NCBI GenBank assembly: GCA_005804885.1 | Contig: SYOX01000180.1 | Span: 1-59,101, forward strand | Direction of reading: 5' to 3' | DNA from: Pseudomonadota bacterium | GTDB taxonomy: Bacteria; Myxococcota_A; Bradymonadia; Bradymonadales; GCA-2716585 | DNA: 59,101 nucleotides | In this document: in pieces, positions 23,141-31,886 of the stretch | Layout of the letters: each line of letters begins with the position of its first letter | How positions within the stretch are numbered: the first letter of the stretch is position 1 | Made by a program: the position numbers and the translations under genes | Notes under the pieces: generated by a model | What the model was told of the DNA's origin: nothing | What the model saw: only the letters and a program-made list of their open reading frames with translations | Database searches by the model: none

Positions 23141-25459
23141 TTAGAAGCGCAAGACGCGGTGGAACTCTTCGAGGGAGGTGATGCCTTCGGAGATCTTCTG
23201 GAGGCCGTCGTCCTGGAGTGAGCGCATGCCCTGGCTCAGCGCGTAGGTGCGGATCTCGCGCTCGCTGGACTCCTCCTGGATCATGTCGCGGACGGTCTCG
23301 TTGACGGGGAAGATCTCAAAGACGCCGATACGCCCGATGTATCCCGATCCCATGCATTGCTCGCAGCCGGTGCCCCTCCAGGCCTTGAAGTTCTTGGGGA
23401 ACTCCTTGATGCCGATGGCGGTGGCCTCGGCGGCGCCGACCTTGTGAGGGGTCTTGCAGGAGGGGCAGATGCGGCGCAGGAGGCGCTGGGCGACGACGCC
23501 CTTGAGGGAGTTGGCGATGAGGAAGGAGGGGATGTGGAAGTTGCGCAGCGTGGTGACGGCGCCGGTGGACTCGTTGGCGTGCAGGGTGCTGAAGACCATC
23601 AGGCCGGTCATGCTGGCGCGCACGGCGATCCGGGCGGTCTCCTCGTCGCGGATCTCGCCGACGAGGACGGTGTCGGGGTCTTGTCGCAGCAGCGCGCGCA
23701 GGCCTCGGACGAAGTCGAAGCCCAGGGCGTAGTTGACCTCGACCTGGTTGGCGCCTTCGAGGTTGAACTCGACGGGGTCCTCGATGCTCATGACGTGGCG
23801 CTGGGTGCGGTCGATCTCGTTGAGGCAGGAGTACAGGGTGGTGGTCTTGCCGCTGCCGACGGGGCCGGTGGCCAGGACCATGCCGAAGGGCTTGGTGGCC
23901 ACCTCGCGCAGGGTCACCAGGGCGTCGGCCTCCAGGCCAAGCAGGTCGAGGTTCATCGTCACGCTGCCGCTGTTGACCAGCCGCAGGGTGACCTTCTCGC
24001 CGCCCTTGGCCGGCACGGTGGCCACGCGCATGTCGTGGCTGGCGCCCTGGATGTGTCCATCCTGGGGGCGGCGGCGCTCGGTGATGTCCATGTCGGCCAG
24101 CACCTTGATGCGGGCGATGACCTCGTTGTAGAGGCCGGCGTTGAGCCCCAGGATGGAGTGGCAGATGCCGTCGATCCGGTAGCGCACCCGCGCGCCGCCG
24201 TCGATCACCGGCTCGATGTGGATGTCGGTGGCTCTGGCCGAGGCGGCCGAGGCGAAGAGGCCGCTGACGAGCTCGACCGCGGAGCTCGTGTTGATGCCCG
24301 GGATCCTGAGCCGAGTCTGCGTCTGGATGCCTGGGAAGATCGAGGAGGAGGGGGGCGTCGAGAGGGGGGAGGTGTTGGCCGCCGGTGAGGGGGGCGGCGT
24401 GCCGACCTGGGCCTCGTAGGCCTCCAGGTGGGTCTCGACGGCCTCCTTGATCTTGTCCGCGGGCGCCATGTGGAGCTGGACCTCGCCGCCGACCGCCTCG
24501 GAGAGCGCCTCAAGCAGCGCGACCGAGGGCAGGTAGGAGGCGGCCACGGCGGTGACGCCCTTGGCCTTGCGCAGCGGCACGATCTGGAAGTCCCGGACCC
24601 ACCCGATGGGGAAGTCGGACAGCAGCGCCTTGGCGATCTTCTTGCCGGGGAACTTTGCGGCCGTGGCGCCGGCGAAGTCCTGGATGGCGTTCAAGAGCGC
24701 CTCTTCGCTGATCAGGCCGCTCTCGATGGCGACCTGAAGGAAGGGCAGGCCCTTCTTCTTGGCGGTGCGCGCCGCCGTGGTCACATCGCGGTAGCGGATC
24801 AGGTCGTTCTCGAGGATGTACTCGCGGAAGTATTCGGAGCCACGGGTGGGGGGGAAGAAGGGCTCGGCGCTCAAGGCCGCGGCCAGCTCCCCGGGCGGGA
24901 CGCCTGCGCGCAAGAGCGCCTTGCCGAGGCCGTCCTCGTCGAGCAGGGCGGTCGCCTTGTGGACCTTGAGGCGGTTGGAGGCGTTGAGGCAGACGAGCCG
25001 GTCGAGGATGCCGCCTTCGGAGTCGAGCTTGGAGAGGAAGAGCTCGACCTCGTGCGGCTCGATGGGGTCGAGCAATTCCAGGATCTCCTCCCCCAGCCCG
25101 GCGACGTCGACATCTTCCTCTTCTTTTTCGGGGGTCTTCGCGCGGATCGGGGTGAGGCTCGACTTCGGGGAGAGGCTCGACTTCGGGGCGCTGGTCGGCT
25201 TCGGGTCGCTGCGCTCGGGGCGCCGTGCCGGCCCCCCCTGGAGGGCGGAGAGGTCAAAGCCAAGCTCATCGAGGACGTCCTCGATGGGCTTGTTGCGGCG
25301 CCTGGCCTCCTGGGAGGCGAACTCAAGGATCTGATCGACCTGGCTGTCCAGCGGCGCCGATCTCGGGCCGCCCGTGGCGCCATCCCCCGTGACGAGCGCC
25401 TTGATGTTGTCGATGTTGACCTCGCTGTTGAGGCGCTCCCACAAACTCCGCTTGCTCAT
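23141..25459 (-). CDS. PilB/GspE-type assembly ATPase
   Basis: 772 residues from the ATG at 25459 (MSKRSLWERLN); the frame is open further upstream but the extra 47 residues are His/Arg/Gly-rich noise. An N-terminal charged region is followed by GspE-N-like modules (about 215-380) and the C-terminal ATPase: Walker A GPVGSGKTTTLYS, Asp box and Walker B LLRQDPDTVLVGEIRDEET, the STLHANES His box, and a zinc site CPSC...CEQC. It powers assembly of a pilus or pseudopilus from the cytoplasmic side, with the PilC protein downstream as its membrane partner. The N-terminal part contains a linker rich in Ser/Pro/Lys (KSSLSPKSSLTP), encoded by a small tandem repeat. Confidence 0.88.
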   Translation of the reverse strand: MSKRSLWERLNSEVNIDNIKALVTGDGATGGPRSAPLDSQVDQILEFASQEARRRNKPIEDVLDELGFDLSALQGGPARRPERSDPKPTSAPKSSLSPKSSLTPIRAKTPEKEEEDVDVAGLGEEILELLDPIEPHEVELFLSKLDSEGGILDRLVCLNASNRLKVHKATALLDEDGLGKALLRAGVPPGELAAALSAEPFFPPTRGSEYFREYILENDLIRYRDVTTAARTAKKKGLPFLQVAIESGLISEEALLNAIQDFAGATAAKFPGKKIAKALLSDFPIGWVRDFQIVPLRKAKGVTAVAASYLPSVALLEALSEAVGGEVQLHMAPADKIKEAVETHLEAYEAQVGTPPPSPAANTSPLSTPPSSSIFPGIQTQTRLRIPGINTSSAVELVSGLFASAASARATDIHIEPVIDGGARVRYRIDGICHSILGLNAGLYNEVIARIKVLADMDITERRRPQDGHIQGASHDMRVATVPAKGGEKVTLRLVNSGSVTMNLDLLGLEADALVTLREVATKPFGMVLATGPVGSGKTTTLYSCLNEIDRTQRHVMSIEDPVEFNLEGANQVEVNYALGFDFVRGLRALLRQDPDTVLVGEIRDEETARIAVRASMTGLMVFSTLHANESTGAVTTLRNFHIPSFLIANSLKGVVAQRLLRRICPSCKTPHKVGAAEATAIGIKEFPKNFKAWRGTGCEQCMGSGYIGRIGVFEIFPVNETVRDMIQEESSEREIRTYALSQGMRSLQDDGLQKISEGITSLEEFHRVLRF

Positions 25460-25587
25460 CCCTTGACCTCGGAAGCAACAGGTGAATCGCCTTTGACCTC
25501 CCCCCGATGAGGAGGTGGTCCTTGCTCCATCGGGGATTCTGGAGTTGCGATGGTGGTGATAGTCAAGGTCGGTTGTCGCGTAAAACG

Positions 25588-25618
25588 GAGGGCCTGTCAA
25601 GACAGGACCAAGGCCCTC
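25588..25618. promoter_or_regulatory. Alternative-hairpin element in the pilB-ctaA gap
   Basis: GAGGGCCT (25588-25595) can pair with AGGCCCTC (25611-25618), while CCTGTC (25593-25598) can instead pair with GACAGG (25601-25606). The two pairings share bases and so exclude each other. It lies in the 335-base divergent gap (25460-25794) between pilB and ctaA. Confidence 0.4.
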
Positions 25619-25653
25619 TCGGCTAAAGAAGGCGCGAGGGCGGTTCCTAAGGA

Positions 25654-25695
25654 CGCAATGGGCGACAGCGGACAGGTCCGCTGTCGCCCATTGCG
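25654..25695. terminator. 42-base perfect hairpin in the pilB-ctaA gap
   Basis: CGCAATGGGCGACAGCGGAC at 25654-25673 and its exact reverse complement at 25676-25695 enclose only two bases. A stem of 20 pairs in a gap between divergent genes is odd for a terminator; it could block transcription in both directions, be a leader structure of ctaA (start at 25795), or bind a protein. Apart from this and the element at 25588-25618, I see nothing else in this gap. Confidence 0.5.
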
Positions 25696-25794
25696 GTGGT
25701 TTCGATGTTGTGGACTGTCTCTCGTTCGGTCATGCTGCGCCCGGATGTTCACGGGTCGGCGCCTCGGGGCGCTGGCTCGAACCGTCGGGGTGTC

Positions 25795-26754
25795 ATGGCC
25801 AGCAGCGATCGCTTCGTGAAGTTTGCCGGTTTCAACCTCGCCTGGCTCATCGGGGTGATCCTCTTTGGCGCCTGGGTGCGGATCACGGGCTCGGGTGCGG
25901 GCTGCGGCAGCCACTGGCCGACCTGCAATGGCGAGATCATCCCGCGGATCGAGCGCGTCGAGACGATCATCGAGTTCACCCACAGGCTGACCAGCGGGGC
26001 GTGCGGCATCCTGGGGTTGATCCTGATCGGGTGGGCCTGGGCGCGCTTCGGGGCGCGTCACATGGCCACGCGGGCGGCCATCGTGACGCTCTTCTTCGTC
26101 ATCTTCGAGGGGCTCATCGGCGCCGGGATCGTCCTCAAGTCGCTCGTGGAGGACGACTCGTCGGTGGCGCGCGCGGTCGTCGTGGCGCTTCACCTCGTCA
26201 ACACGCTGGTGCTGACCGGGGCGGCCTCGGGGGTGGTCTGGTGGGGCGCAGGGCGCCCGTCGCTGCGCTTCTCTGGCGCGCGGGGGGCGCTCAAGTGGTG
26301 GCTCCTGGCGGCGCTGCTCGGCATCATCGCGGTGAGCATGACCGGCGCGATCACGGCGCTGGGCGACACCCTCTTCCCCTCCGCGCTGCGCCTGGGGCCG
26401 CAGCTGTGGACGGACGTTCGCGCGGACATGGGCGCCGATCAGCACTTCCTCGTCCGCCTGCGCGCGGTGCACCCGGTCGTGGCGATGCTCGCGGCCCTGC
26501 TCCTGATCCTCGTCGGCGATCGCGCCCGCTTCGACGGCGCGTCGCCTTCGCTGCGCCGCGGCGCCGGGGCGATGATGGTGATCGTCATCGCCCAGGTCCT
26601 GCTGGGGATCGTCAACATTGCGCTCTCGGCGCCGGGGTGGATGCAGCTCATCCACCTGCTCGTCGCCAAGATCCTGTGGCTGGTGACCTTGGTGACCTTC
26701 GCGCTCTCGCTCACCGAGGGCCAAGACCCAGCAGAGCCGGCAGGCGAGCCTTGA
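25795..26754 (+). CDS. ctaA: Heme A synthase (COX15/CtaA)
   Basis: 319 residues from the ATG at 25795 (MASSDRF). Eight membrane segments are visible. The hallmarks are ILFGAWVRITGSGAGCGSHWP..NGEIIP with its Cys pair, EFTHRLTSG (heme-ligand His), LHLVNTLVLTGA and LRAVHPVVAMLA, matching the four heme His positions of the family. It oxidises the C8 methyl group of heme O to heme A for aa3-type oxidases in the inner membrane. The oxidase genes are not in the window. Its last 44 bases overlap the end of the ATP-grasp gene on the other strand, so the two transcripts are antisense at their tails. Confidence 0.93.
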   Translation: MASSDRFVKFAGFNLAWLIGVILFGAWVRITGSGAGCGSHWPTCNGEIIPRIERVETIIEFTHRLTSGACGILGLILIGWAWARFGARHMATRAAIVTLFFVIFEGLIGAGIVLKSLVEDDSSVARAVVVALHLVNTLVLTGAASGVVWWGAGRPSLRFSGARGALKWWLLAALLGIIAVSMTGAITALGDTLFPSALRLGPQLWTDVRADMGADQHFLVRLRAVHPVVAMLAALLLILVGDRARFDGASPSLRRGAGAMMVIVIAQVLLGIVNIALSAPGWMQLIHLLVAKILWLVTLVTFALSLTEGQDPAEPAGEP

Positions 26755-28147
26755 GGGCCTCCTGGGCATCGTCGGGCGTCTCGCCCAGCGCGATGACGTC
26801 GAGCTTGCCCTTGTTGGCCAGCGGCCCGACGTTGTAGAAGACGAAGCGCCCGCGCCCCGTGCGGGCGTCGTAAGCCTCGTCGCCCACCCGCGCCAGGATC
26901 TCGCCCAGAGTCACTCCGACCAGCCTCGGGTCCATGATGTCCTGAGCGACGTAGTGCGGGCGCGGGGCGCCCCGGAGCCTGTCGACCAGGTGCATGGGGG
27001 TGCTAGTGCCCCCCCAGCGGCCATTGCACTCGGTGAACAGGATCCGCGGCCGGTCATGGACGTCGCCGACGACGATGAAGTCAAAGGAGCAGCGCCCGAC
27101 GTAGCCCATGGCCTGGAAGGCCTCGGCGACAGCCTGGGAGGCCTCGGCCAGCGCGCCGTTGATGGCCTCGGGCAAGGTCGACGGGCGGCTGCCCAGGAAG
27201 ACCTTCTCGGGGCCTTCGAGCAGCTGCTCATAGATCCCCTCGACGACCGGAGGCCCCTGGGCCGGGATCCAGAGCTGGGTCGATGGCGACAGGTCCGTCT
27301 CCTCCCAGGCCACCGCCAGCACGTCCTCGCCCTCGGGCCAGCGCGTCCGGTCCAGGAAGGCCCAGACGAGGCCCAGCGCTCCCGCCCTGACCTGCCCGGC
27401 GTCAAAGACCGCATTGCCCATGGCCGAGGCGCAGCGGGTGCGCTTGAGGCCGACGCGCGGGTGCCTCGTCGCCAGCCACGCGAGCCTGTCGGCCATCGCC
27501 TCGGGCGTGCGCGCCTCGCAGGTCTCGACCAGCCATGTGTCTCCGAGGATGGCGGCGACGGTCTCCGAGAGCAGGTTCTTGTCGTTGGCCAGCCAGAGCA
27601 CGGGCGGAGGCGGGCCGATGACGCGCACAGGGGCGCGCGCGGCCTCCTCAAGCCGCCTCGCCAGCGTCCAGACCCCCTCGATGGCCATGTAGGGGTGGAT
27701 GATCAGCCCGCCGGCCTCGGCGGCCCGCTCGACGAGGCGCCCGAAGACCTCCGGCTGGAGGCAGGCCGAGGCCACGGCGAGCAGGTCATCGGGATCTGGC
27801 CTGGCGACGATCCCCTCGGGCCGGCCCAGGCCAAGGAGCCCCTGACAATAGGCCTCGTAGCCCGGCGCCGCAGGAGTGACGGCCACGAAGAGGTCGCCGT
27901 CGCCAGCCCTGACGCGGGCGCGGTGCTGGTAGGCCTCGATCCCGGGCACGTCCTGCACGAAGGGGATCTCGGAGATGTCCTCCAAGTTCAGCGTCGGCAA
28001 GCCGGGCGGCTCATCGCCGTCCGCGCGCAGCGGCAGGTAGGGGGCGGTGCGCGCGGCCATGCCCAGCCGCGCGCTCAAGGGCGCGATGGCCGCGCGCGCG
28101 CCGGCGCGGCGGGCCGGATCCAGCGGGGGGAAGGCGACTCTGACCAA
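26711..28147 (-). CDS. ATP-grasp ligase with pre-ATP-grasp domain (PGM1-like)
   Basis: 478 residues. The N-terminal part (to about 190) contains LPTLNLEDISEIPFVQDVPG and repeats a Rossmann-like pattern as in the pre-ATP-grasp region of peptide ligases related to PGM1. The ATP-grasp core runs from about 190: LWLANDKNLLSETV, GLKRTRCASAMGNAVF (nucleotide loop) and near the end FTECNGRWGGTSTP, where Glu and Asn would hold the two magnesium ions. Enzymes of this fold join a carboxylate to an amine or thiol with ATP. Substrate unknown. It lies 106 bases downstream of the Fur-like gene on the same strand and could share its transcript. It overlaps ctaA tail to tail by 44 bases. Confidence 0.65.
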   Translation of the reverse strand: MVRVAFPPLDPARRAGARAAIAPLSARLGMAARTAPYLPLRADGDEPPGLPTLNLEDISEIPFVQDVPGIEAYQHRARVRAGDGDLFVAVTPAAPGYEAYCQGLLGLGRPEGIVARPDPDDLLAVASACLQPEVFGRLVERAAEAGGLIIHPYMAIEGVWTLARRLEEAARAPVRVIGPPPPVLWLANDKNLLSETVAAILGDTWLVETCEARTPEAMADRLAWLATRHPRVGLKRTRCASAMGNAVFDAGQVRAGALGLVWAFLDRTRWPEGEDVLAVAWEETDLSPSTQLWIPAQGPPVVEGIYEQLLEGPEKVFLGSRPSTLPEAINGALAEASQAVAEAFQAMGYVGRCSFDFIVVGDVHDRPRILFTECNGRWGGTSTPMHLVDRLRGAPRPHYVAQDIMDPRLVGVTLGEILARVGDEAYDARTGRGRFVFYNVGPLANKGKLDVIALGETPDDAQEALKARLPALLGLGPR

Positions 28148-28253
28148 GGCTGCTGCTCCGAGAAGGCGCCGATCGTCGGCGAGGCCCGATCGTCGGACAC
28201 TTGGGCCGCCGATGCAAGCGCGCAGGGCGCCCCGCAGGGACGCCCCGCCTGCT

Positions 28254-28613
28254 TCAGCTCCGCGTCCCCTCGACGAAGAGCACCGCCTGCTCGATCTTGA
28301 AGTCGTCAGGCAGGAGGCTCTGAAGCCTCGGGACGTCCGCGTTGAAGCTGAAGACCTTCTGGGTGTTCCTGCAGCGGAAGTAGAGGTTGCGGGGGCGATC
28401 GGCGCGCTCGAAGCGGTTGGGATCGCCCGGCAGCTCGACGATCTTGAGGAGCCCCTCGGCGGTCATGCTCTTGATGTTGCGGTAGACCGTGGCGATCCCC
28501 AGCCCAGGCGCAAGATCCTGAGCCGCCTGGAGCACCTCCGGTGCGCTCAGCGGCCGCTCGATCTCGTCAAAGACCTGCCGGATGGCGCTTCGCTGCTGCG
28601 TTTTTCTTGTCAT
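28254..28613 (-). CDS. Short Fur-family regulator lacking most metal ligands
   Basis: 119 residues against 135-150 for most Fur proteins. The winged HTH is intact (LSAPEVLQAAQDL, then GIATVYRNIKSMTAEGLL). The metal-binding half is not: where Fur/Zur/PerR have an H-x-H-F-x-C-x2-C segment, this protein reads RNLYFRCRNT, keeping only Cys81, and the second CxxC and the late His residues are absent. It can probably still bind DNA and dimerise. It sits at the head of the zinc island, divergent from it, with a TTGCAA-N5-TTGCAA box between. It may be a metal-independent or differently regulated repressor of zinc uptake. Confidence 0.75.
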   Translation of the reverse strand: MTRKTQQRSAIRQVFDEIERPLSAPEVLQAAQDLAPGLGIATVYRNIKSMTAEGLLKIVELPGDPNRFERADRPRNLYFRCRNTQKVFSFNADVPRLQSLLPDDFKIEQAVLFVEGTRS

Positions 28614-28826
28614 GGGATCGGCTCTCTCTCGCGATCGAGCGGCGCAAGTATCACGGAGGACCGACGCTCCCCCCCGATGACTCTGCGCCTGTCGATTTTT
28701 ACAACTCGGCCGGAACTCAAGCCGACCAAATTAAGGCACTGATGACGCGAGTTTACGAGCCTCGCCCGAGATGTGCAAGAACCGGCGGGGTGTCGCCCAC
28801 AAGATCTGAGCCTCGCCGTGATGCTC

Positions 28827-28845
28827 GTTGCAATAGAGTTGCAAG
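28827..28845. promoter_or_regulatory. Candidate Fur/Zur-type box
   Basis: GTTGCAATAGAGTTGCAAG contains two TTGCAA palindromes separated by five bases and is symmetric overall. It lies in the 337-base divergent gap (28614-28950) between the Fur-like gene and the zinc island, about 105 bases before the first island start. AT-rich paired palindromes of this size are usual for Zur sites. I see no other clear element in this gap. Confidence 0.5.
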
Positions 28846-28950
28846 ATGAGTATGTTGGCACGGCTTCGGGGGGCGGTATGGAGGGTGCCTCCCGACGGCA
28901 AGCGGGCGTGTCCTGGCGAGAGGCCGACGCGCAGCGTCCAGGTGGGGTCG

Positions 28951-29373
28951 ATGAGGTCTCTGGCTCACAAGATCACCGCGACGACAGATCGCCGCGCCTT
29001 GCTGGCGTGGGCGCTGGCGGTGATCTTTGTCGGCTCGTTCGCCTCGGACCTCTTCCACTATGCGTTGACCCCCCACGCCGTCTGTTTCGAGCACGGCGAC
29101 ATCGTTCATGAGGGCGCCCGTCCGCTCTCGTTGCAGGTCGGGGGCGCTGTCCGCTCGATCGAAGCGCCCCCCGCTGACCCCTCCGAACACCTCCACGATC
29201 GCTGCCTCATCCTCTCCCCGTCCGTCGGCGCGAGCCTCTCCTTGCCGCTCTGCGTCGCGCCTCGGGGTCTTCAGCTTGCGTCGTCCGGGTTGTCCCTGGC
29301 CGATGAGCTCCGGAGAGCGCGCCTCGATCTCTACCTCCTGGCCCCCAAGAACTCCCCGCCTGCCCGAGCCTGA
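28951..29373 (+). CDS. Small membrane-anchored protein with His/Cys residues, first of the zinc island
   Basis: 140 residues if begun at the ATG at 28951 (AGGTGGGG upstream); an ATG at 28846 would add 35 residues without a signal. One membrane helix follows (LLAWALAVIFVGSFASDLFHY), with the remaining domain outside. The outer part holds AVCFEHGDIVHEG and HLHDRC, so several His, Cys and acidic residues that could bind zinc. The frame ends at 29373. I know no family name. Its position after the Fur-type box and before the other zinc genes argues for a role in zinc capture or sensing. Confidence 0.6.
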   Translation: MRSLAHKITATTDRRALLAWALAVIFVGSFASDLFHYALTPHAVCFEHGDIVHEGARPLSLQVGGAVRSIEAPPADPSEHLHDRCLILSPSVGASLSLPLCVAPRGLQLASSGLSLADELRRARLDLYLLAPKNSPPARA

Positions 29374-29552
29374 TCCGGGATCACCGCATGGAGGCTCCGG
29401 CGCTCATTGAAGCGCCGCCGGGCTTTCCATCCATGCCGCTCGCTCTGCGTCGGGGTGCGCTTCAACGAGCCCAACGCGCAGGCATGCGGTCCCCACGACC
29501 CGAGGCGCGGCGATCCGTGCCTTGCGGGTCGTTGATCGGGGAGGTGCACGGG

Positions 29553-30920
29553 ATGCACTGCCGTTGGACATTCATCCTCGTCCTGGGGCTCGCCTTGCTC
29601 CCCAGGGATCTTGGCGCTCAAGAGGCGCCCGATCCCGCCGGGGGCGACGCTCAGGAGGCGCCCGAGCCCCCTGAGGGCGAGGTTCAGGCGGAGGAGCCGG
29701 GCCAGGGAGAGGCCCAAGGAGAGGAGCCGGGGCAGGGCGGGGTCGAAGCGGAGGATCTTGACGAGGGCGCGCGCCTGGAGGCGGAGCGCAGGGCGCTCGA
29801 AGAGGCGCTCAAGCTCGATCTGGGGCAAGGCCAGGGCGCCGCGGTCGGCGATCCTGGGGCGGTGACGGGCGAGGTTGGGGCCAGCGCGCTCCAGAGCATG
29901 AACCCGGAGATATCGCTCATCCTCAACGTGGCTGCGGCGGCCTTCTCGACCGATGAGCCGCTCCAGGTCGGCGCGCACGATCCGAACAAGACCGGCTTCG
30001 TGCTCCAGCAGTTGGAGCTTTTTGCCAGCTCGGCTGTCGATCCCTTCTTCATGATGCAGACCAACATCGTGTTTTCGCAGTTCGGCGTCGAGGTCGAGGA
30101 GGCCTTCGCCACGACCCACGCCCTGCCTGGGAGCCTGCAAGTCCGGGCGGGCCAGTTCTTGACGCGCTTCGGGCGCCAGAACCCCACCCACCTCCACGCG
30201 TGGGGGTTCCTTGACCAGCCGCTGGTCCTTGGCAAGTTCTTCGGGGCCGAAGGCAGCCGCGGGCTGGGCGCGGAGCTGTCGTGGCTGCTGCCGCTGCCCT
30301 GGTTTGTCGAGGTGATCGGCTCGGCGACCGATTCGGCGGGGGAGTGCTGCGCCCGGAGCTTTTACGGCGGGCGCGATCTTGGCGTCAGCTCGCCGCTCGA
30401 TCTGCTGGCGACCGGGGCGGTCAAGCAGTTCTTCGAACTGAGCGGCGACTGGTCGCTGATGCTGGGCCTGTCGACCCAGTCGGGGCCCAACCCCACCGGC
30501 CAGGGCAACCGAAGCGGGATCTACGGGGTCGATCTCCTGGTGCGCTATCGGCCGCTGGACGATCCCGATCGCAGCAGCCTCTCGCTCCAGATCGAGGCCC
30601 TGGTCCGAACCCGGCAGGTGCCCGGCGACGTCCTCGTCGACGAGGGCGGCTACGCCCAGCTGCTGGCCGATCTGGACCCCAGCTGGCAGCTCGGGGGGCG
30701 GGTCGAGCTGGTCACGGGCCTGCGAGGCGATCCGCTCGATCCCGAACAGACCGAGGCGCGCCAGCGCGTCTCGGCCCAGATAACCTACAGGCCCTCACAT
30801 TTTTCAAAACTCAGGCTTCAGGGATCCTTGGACGCGCCGGGCTGGCTGCCCGAGCCGACCCTGGCCGTGCTCCTGGGCTTCGAGGTCCTGATCGGGGCCC
30901 ACGGCGCCCACAGCTATTGA
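29553..30920 (+). CDS. Outer-membrane-type protein of the zinc island
   Basis: 455 residues from the ATG at 29553, with GGGGAGG eight bases before it; upstream in-frame ATGs lie before the signal peptide. The signal (FILVLGLALLPRDLGAQ) is followed by a Pro/Glu/Gly-rich segment with repeats of EEPGQGE and a short coiled coil (about 75-110). From residue 115 it alternates short hydrophobic strands with loops (LILNVAAAAF, VLQQLELFASSAVDPFFMM, LQVRAGQFLTRFGRQNP), the pattern of a porin-like beta-barrel with a conserved N-terminal strand region. It probably lets zinc or a zinc complex through the outer membrane. No TonB box is obvious. Confidence 0.65.
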   Translation: MHCRWTFILVLGLALLPRDLGAQEAPDPAGGDAQEAPEPPEGEVQAEEPGQGEAQGEEPGQGGVEAEDLDEGARLEAERRALEEALKLDLGQGQGAAVGDPGAVTGEVGASALQSMNPEISLILNVAAAAFSTDEPLQVGAHDPNKTGFVLQQLELFASSAVDPFFMMQTNIVFSQFGVEVEEAFATTHALPGSLQVRAGQFLTRFGRQNPTHLHAWGFLDQPLVLGKFFGAEGSRGLGAELSWLLPLPWFVEVIGSATDSAGECCARSFYGGRDLGVSSPLDLLATGAVKQFFELSGDWSLMLGLSTQSGPNPTGQGNRSGIYGVDLLVRYRPLDDPDRSSLSLQIEALVRTRQVPGDVLVDEGGYAQLLADLDPSWQLGGRVELVTGLRGDPLDPEQTEARQRVSAQITYRPSHFSKLRLQGSLDAPGWLPEPTLAVLLGFEVLIGAHGAHSY

Positions 30921-30938
30921 GACACGCAGGAGACAGAC

Positions 30939-31886
30939 ATGAACAGTATAATCATCGCAAGGCGCGGCCCCCTCGGGCCGCTGATCGGGATCGCGGTGGC
31001 GCTCGGGTGCCTGATGAGCGCCTCCTCGGCTCTGGCGGGGCTCAAGATCGTCGCCACGCTGCCCGATCTGGCGGCGATCGCGCGCCAGATCGGGGGCGAC
31101 GAGGTCGAGGTGTCGGCCCTGGCCTCGCCCTTTGAGGATCCCCACTACGTCGATCCGAAGCCGAGCCACATCGTGGCGCTCAACCAGGCCGACATGTTGA
31201 TCCTCAACGGGCTGGAGTTGGAGGCGGGCTGGCTGCCGCCTTTGCAGTCCCAGGCGCGCAATGCCGCCGTCAGCGTCGGGGGCGCGGGGGTGGTCGATGT
31301 ATCGAAGCTGGTCCGGCTCCTGGAGAAGCCCGCAGGGCAAGTCTCCAGAGCCCAGGGCGACATCCACAGCGGCGGCAACCCCCATTACACCTTCGATCCG
31401 AGGGCCATGGCCCAGGCCGGGGTGGCGATTGGCAACAAGATGGCCGAGCTGGATCCCGCGCACGCCGACGTTTACCGCCGGAGGGCCGTGGCGCTGGCCG
31501 ACAGCCTGCTGGTCTTCGCCAGGGAGCAGCGCGCCCGCTTCGACAAGCTGCCGCGCGACAAGCGGCGGATCGTCGCCTACCACGGCTCGCTGATCTACCT
31601 CAACGACTGGCTGGGGCTCGACGAGGTGGCCACGATCGAACCCAAGCCGGGCGTGTCGCCCAACCCGAGCCACGTCTCCCAGGTCCTCGAGGTCGTCCGC
31701 ACCCAGCGCGTCGGCGTCATCCTTCAAGAGCGCCACTACCCCCAGAAGACCAGCCAGACCCTGTCGCGCCTGGCCCAGGTGCGCCTGGTCGTGATCGACG
31801 GGGCCACCCGCTTTGAGGAGGGCGAGGGCTACCTCGATCACCTCAAGCGCATCGCCGAGGAGGTCCACCATGCGCTGGATCATTGA
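30939..31886 (+). CDS. Zinc/manganese ABC transporter substrate-binding protein (ZnuA/TroA family)
   Basis: 315 residues with a signal peptide ending at ASSALAG. The A-1 cluster fold is clear: LKIVATLPDLAAIARQIGGD. The metal ligands expected for the family are present: His69 (EDPHYVDPKPS), His149 (GGNPHYTFDP), His215 (AYHGSLIYL) and Glu264 (LQERHYP). There is no long His-rich loop. Three His plus one acidic residue fits zinc or manganese; the neighbourhood favours zinc. It delivers metal to the ATPase and permease encoded 1.5 kb downstream, with two lipoprotein genes in between. Its end overlaps the next start by 17 bases. Confidence 0.9.
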   Translation: MNSIIIARRGPLGPLIGIAVALGCLMSASSALAGLKIVATLPDLAAIARQIGGDEVEVSALASPFEDPHYVDPKPSHIVALNQADMLILNGLELEAGWLPPLQSQARNAAVSVGGAGVVDVSKLVRLLEKPAGQVSRAQGDIHSGGNPHYTFDPRAMAQAGVAIGNKMAELDPAHADVYRRRAVALADSLLVFAREQRARFDKLPRDKRRIVAYHGSLIYLNDWLGLDEVATIEPKPGVSPNPSHVSQVLEVVRTQRVGVILQERHYPQKTSQTLSRLAQVRLVVIDGATRFEEGEGYLDHLKRIAEEVHHALDH

